In this document: in pieces, positions 5,334 through 7,416 of the stretch | How positions within the stretch are numbered: position 1 is the first letter of the stretch | Layout: every line of letters begins with the position of its first letter | DNA from: an uncultured Rhodospirillaceae bacterium | Lineage (GTDB): Bacteria; Pseudomonadota; Alphaproteobacteria; MPNO01 | Direction: 5' to 3' | Length of the DNA: 7,416 nucleotides | NCBI GenBank assembly: GCA_937916005.1 | Contig: CALGIA010000022.1 | Location: 1-7,416 of the forward strand | Translations under genes and position numbers: made by a program | The notes under the pieces: generated by a model | The model's input: only the letters and a program-made list of their open reading frames with translations | Database searches by the model: none | Told to the model about the DNA's origin: nothing

Positions 5334-6179
5334 ATGTTCCCTGACGAAGATCAGTCGCCGACATATCGCAGCATTGTCGCGCTGGTGGGGCCGGATACCC
5401 GCTCCCCGGCGACCCTGCGTCTTGCGGTTAAGGCGGCGCATCGGCTGGGCTCCAGCCTGACGGCGCTGTTTGTGTCGCCGAAACTCCCTGCGCGCACTGT
5501 TCGCGAGGTTGGCGAGGCGCTGAAATCACGCTTTCTGGACGACATTGAAAATGCGTCGATTTCCGGCCATTGGCATGAGCTGGAAGTCGTTCCGGGGGAC
5601 GACGGCCTTGATCTGGAAGAAATGCGGGCGGCGACACGGATGGCGGATTTTGTGTTCGTTTCCCCTGAAACGGCTCAATCCCTCCTCTCGACCAACAGGG
5701 CCGCCGAAATTCCATATCATCTGGCGCGGGAATGTGGCCGCCCGGTGGTGTTCCTGCCGCCCAGCGACGCCGATGAGAATAGCGGCGCGGCGGGAAACTT
5801 CGCGGCCCGGGTGACCATCGCCTGGGACGGCGGACGCGAGGCAACCAGGGCGGTGAGGGATGCGCTGCCGTTGCTGTCCTTGGCGAACGACGTCATCGTG
5901 CTCAGCGTTGACAGTGATCGTAATGGTGAGGCGACGATCAGCGGTGGCCGTGATATCGCCAAATATCTGACCGCCCACGGAATTCCGGTGCGATTGCATC
6001 AAACCTATGTGGCGCATGGGGATGTGGGCGGGACGATCCTGTCACGTGCCTCCGAAGCCGGTTCGAACCTGGTCGTCATGGGCGCCTGCGCCCATCCTCA
6101 CACGCTGGATTTATCCCTTGGCGGCGCGACCCGCCATGTTCTCGATAACATGACGGTTCCTGTGTTGATGTCGTGCTGA
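5334..6179 (+). CDS. Two-domain universal stress protein (UspA family)
   Basis: A 281-residue cytoplasmic protein with two Usp folds. The N-terminal half (about 11-143) starts with YRSIVALVGPD and is degenerate, with no nucleotide-binding glycine motif. The C-terminal half (about 157-281) begins ARVTIAWDGG and ends with VVMGACAHPHTLDLSLGGATRHVL and VPVLMSC. The usual ATP-binding G-x2-G-x9-G-S/T is altered: G250-x2-A253-x9-G263-G264, so the second glycine is alanine. Proteins of this type help survival under stress, oxygen limitation or stationary phase; the exact role here is unknown. The ATG at 5334 is chosen because the upstream in-frame stretch overlaps the Crp/Fnr gene and lacks Usp similarity. 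The ribosome binding site is weak (AAGAGACAGAGA). Position and strand suggest co-transcription with the Crp/Fnr gene or control by it. It converges on the pentapeptide gene, 12 bp away. Confidence 0.9.
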   Translation: MFPDEDQSPTYRSIVALVGPDTRSPATLRLAVKAAHRLGSSLTALFVSPKLPARTVREVGEALKSRFLDDIENASISGHWHELEVVPGDDGLDLEEMRAATRMADFVFVSPETAQSLLSTNRAAEIPYHLARECGRPVVFLPPSDADENSGAAGNFAARVTIAWDGGREATRAVRDALPLLSLANDVIVLSVDSDRNGEATISGGRDIAKYLTAHGIPVRLHQTYVAHGDVGGTILSRASEAGSNLVVMGACAHPHTLDLSLGGATRHVLDNMTVPVLMSC

Positions 6180-6191
6180 ACAGGGCTCCGT

Positions 6192-7415
6192 TTATTCCCG
6201 TGAGTCTGGATTTTCCGGCATTTTGGCGCGGGTCAGGTCGGCATTCTCGAACGACGCATCCTGGATTTTCGCGTCTGTCAAATTGGCGCGGCGCAGTTTG
6301 GCGTGTTCGAAATTGGCTTCGCGCAGATTGGCCAGCTGCAGATCGGCGCTTTCCAGATTGGCCCGCGCAAAATTGGCGCGGTTGAGATTGGCTGGCCATT
6401 TGCGTCCCGTGGCCGCGCCGGTGGGCCCCTTGATATCCGACGCCCCCAGCCGCACGCTTTTCATGTTGGCTTCCCGCGCGTCCGCATCGATCATGCAGAC
6501 ACCGGACAGGTCGGCGCTGGCCAAATTGGCCTTATACAGGCTGGCGTCGGTCAAATCCGCCATCACCATGGATACGCCCATCAAGTTGGCGCCGGTGAAA
6601 TCGGTGCCTCTCAGGCTGGCGCCCGACAAATCCATGGATTGAAAATCGACCCGGTTCAAATCGATCCCGTCCAACTCGGCGCGACGCCCGTTGGCGCCGA
6701 AGGAGGTGATCCAGATTTTGTGATCCTTGAGAATCCGCAGAATATCCGGTTCGAGCTCGAGAATCTTTCGCCCTCTGAGGGCGCCTTCCATCCTGGCTTT
6801 GCTGATATCACAATCGGCGAGATTGGCGCCGGCAAGTTCCGCGCCCGCCAATATCGTACCGGTCATATTCGCCCCCGATAAATTGGCTCCGGTAAAATTG
6901 ACTCCCGTCATATCCGCGCCGGACAGATTCGCGTTGAGAAGGTCGGTGGAAATCATCTTGGAATTGTTCAATTCGGCGAATTGAAGATCGGCGCCCGTTA
7001 GCAGCGCGCCGGTAAAGTCCGCCTGCAGGATGGCCGAATGGCCAAGCAGCGCATCCGACAAATTAGCGCCGCTGAAGTCGGCCCGGCAGAGATTTTCTTT
7101 CTCAGCGGAGAAGGTGTGGAATTCAACGCCTCTGGCATTATTCGCGGGCGTCATCAGCACGCCTTCCCGCAAATTGGTTTTTCGCAGATTTGCGCCGGTT
7201 AAATTGGCGCCGCGAAGCCTGGCGCCGCGCATGTCCGACGATGACAGGTTGGCGTGGGACAAATCTGCGCCGGTGAGATCAATGGCGAACATATCGGATT
7301 CTGATAGATCGGCGCATGCGAAATTGCATCCGCTCATATCGGAGCCGGTAAGCTTGGCCTCTCTAGGCTCAGGACCTATTAATTCTCTGGCGTTTTCCTC
7401 CGAACATTGATTCAT
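6192..7415 (-). CDS. Pentapeptide-repeat protein, bipartite
   Basis: A 407-residue protein made mostly of A(D/N)LxX pentapeptide repeats, which fold as a right-handed quadrilateral beta helix. The first repeat block runs about 20-88, is interrupted by a non-repeat insert (about 89-106), and resumes at 107-211. A helical, charged linker (about 212-245, with ILRILKDHKIWITSFGANGRR) leads to a second block (about 246-399), itself broken near 328-340. No signal peptide, membrane segment or catalytic domain is seen. Function is unknown. Qnr and MfpA, which mimic DNA and protect gyrase, share the fold but are about half this length, so resistance should not be inferred. The ATG lies at 7415-7413, one base from the window edge, so the start is tentative and its ribosome binding site is not visible. 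Plus-strand reading frames across this region are by-products of the 15-base coding repeat. Confidence 0.91.
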   Translation of the reverse strand: MNQCSEENARELIGPEPREAKLTGSDMSGCNFACADLSESDMFAIDLTGADLSHANLSSSDMRGARLRGANLTGANLRKTNLREGVLMTPANNARGVEFHTFSAEKENLCRADFSGANLSDALLGHSAILQADFTGALLTGADLQFAELNNSKMISTDLLNANLSGADMTGVNFTGANLSGANMTGTILAGAELAGANLADCDISKARMEGALRGRKILELEPDILRILKDHKIWITSFGANGRRAELDGIDLNRVDFQSMDLSGASLRGTDFTGANLMGVSMVMADLTDASLYKANLASADLSGVCMIDADAREANMKSVRLGASDIKGPTGAATGRKWPANLNRANFARANLESADLQLANLREANFEHAKLRRANLTDAKIQDASFENADLTRAKMPENPDSRE

Positions 7416-7416
7416 T

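Noticed and set aside
6223..6881. Plus-strand reading frames with repeating sequence across the pentapeptide gene
   Set aside because: They are the complement of the 15-base coding repeat. The regular A(D/N)LxX pattern exists only on the minus strand.
6240..7370. Possible CRISPR or intergenic repeat array because of recurring AAATTGGCG-like words
   Set aside because: The words recur at multiples of 15 bases inside an intact coding frame and vary between copies, as expected for pentapeptide codons. There are no constant repeats with unique spacers.
6192..7415. Quinolone-resistance (Qnr/MfpA) protein
   Set aside because: Only the repeat type is shared. The length is about double, there is a long linker, and no Qnr-specific feature is visible.

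Overview
The window looks like chromosomal DNA from a GC-rich alphaproteobacterium, possibly of the Rhodospirillales type. This rests on codon use, on the style of the Crp/Fnr, universal-stress and pentapeptide proteins, and on a FixL-like PAS kinase. The species cannot be named from sequence alone. Seven protein genes fill nearly all of it. I see no RNA gene, insertion sequence, CRISPR array or phage gene.

Layout, left to right. Bases 1-105 hold no gene, but carry what looks like the promoter and ribosome binding site of a minus-strand gene lying just off the left edge, including a perfect FNR/FixK box. Next is a minus-strand endonuclease/exonuclease/phosphatase-family gene (106-1101). A 100-bp intergenic region with a 19-bp tandem repeat separates it from two tightly coupled plus-strand genes: a formate/nitrite (FNT) channel (1202-2017) and a soluble hybrid histidine kinase (2020-3585). 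Convergent to the kinase is an OmpR-type response regulator (3592-4320, minus, GTG start). A 168-bp divergent region follows, then a Crp/Fnr-family regulator (4489-5271) and a two-domain universal stress protein (5334-6179), both on the plus strand. The window ends with a convergent pentapeptide-repeat protein (6192-7415, minus), whose start codon lies one base from the right edge.

How the genes may work together. The kinase PAS domain matches the haem-PAS of FixL at the proximal histidine and distal arginine, with exactly the spacing remembered for Bradyrhizobium FixL. It is therefore a candidate oxygen (or other diatomic gas) sensor. It is coupled to an anion channel typical of anaerobic formate or nitrite metabolism, and sits near a Crp/Fnr regulator, a universal stress protein and an FNR/FixK box. 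The combination suggests a low-oxygen or redox response neighbourhood. This is inference: the sequence does not show which regulator controls which gene. The local Crp/Fnr protein lacks both the FNR cysteines and the FNR-type recognition residues, so it is probably not the protein that binds the FNR/FixK box.
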